The notes beneath the pieces are model-generated. The model saw only the letters and a program-made list of their open reading frames with translations, did no database searches and was not told the DNA's origin. The position numbers were made by a program, and so were the translations under genes. A stretch of DNA of 5,473 bases from Candidatus Dormiibacterota bacterium (GTDB taxonomy: Bacteria > Chloroflexota > Dormibacteria > UBA8260 > Bog-877), in NCBI GenBank assembly GCA_003133485.1, contig PKXR01000183.1:1-5473 (forward strand), read 5' to 3'. Below are positions 5,452 through 5,473 of the stretch, piece after piece (positions within the stretch are counted from its first letter, which is position 1; the number at the start of each line of letters is the position of its first letter).

Positions 5452-5473
5452 AAGGAACCCCGCCCCAGCCCGC

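Noticed and set aside
1..5473. CRISPR arrays, tRNA or rRNA genes, transposases, attachment sites
   Set aside because: No regular short repeats with spacers, no tRNA-like cloverleaf, no rRNA sequence and no transposase or integrase motifs were seen on either strand. The only long repeats are the coding repeats of the peptidase gene.

Overview
The window is GC-rich and gene-dense but patchy: short genes on both strands, two gene remnants, one very long secreted protein and one lipoprotein. The long protein's repeated 'LDTR...SFLTVYP...NLNW' domains, the DUF4232-type lipoprotein, the small two-helix membrane protein and the frequent GTG starts together suggest an actinomycete-like bacterium (Actinomycetota). 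No rRNA or marker gene is present, so this is an inference from protein families.

Layout, left to right. Bases 1-112 hold no gene I can defend. A 61-residue putative zinc-binding miniprotein with two DnaJ-like CxxCxGxG motifs follows (113-298, +), then a 56-residue two-helix membrane protein with a good Shine-Dalgarno (419-589, +). A perfect 8-bp hairpin (624-645) lies between that gene and an oppositely oriented ORF (675-1172, -). That ORF looks like only the C-terminal end of a much larger DEAD/DEAH-box or type III restriction-like helicase. Immediately beside it, starting at about 1139, is the C-terminal part of an unrelated plus-strand gene that also appears frameshifted. The two remnants abut at about base 1140, which looks like an old deletion or recombination joint. 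A 96-residue gene of unknown function (1431-1721, +) follows; its Shine-Dalgarno overlaps the stop codon of the broken gene.

The right half is dominated by a secreted protein of about 879 residues (1783-4422, -). It has a signal peptide, three repeats of about 115-130 residues, two putative Ig-like domains and a C-terminal glutamic peptidase domain of the G1 (eqolisin) type, with the expected Gln and Glu in place. Its start is overlapped by a short upstream ORF (4397-4501, -) with a better ribosome binding site than the main gene. A candidate promoter with an inverted repeat lies further upstream. Divergent from it is a DUF4232-like lipoprotein (4812-5405, +), followed by a long terminator-like hairpin.

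The protease and the lipoprotein are both exported and share an intergenic region, so they may respond to the same extracellular conditions, but nothing in the sequence proves a joint pathway. The left half looks like accessory DNA under decay. I do not see a convincing new multi-gene system. The most interesting points are the leader ORF over the protease start, the architecture of the protease, and the double-truncation joint at 1140.
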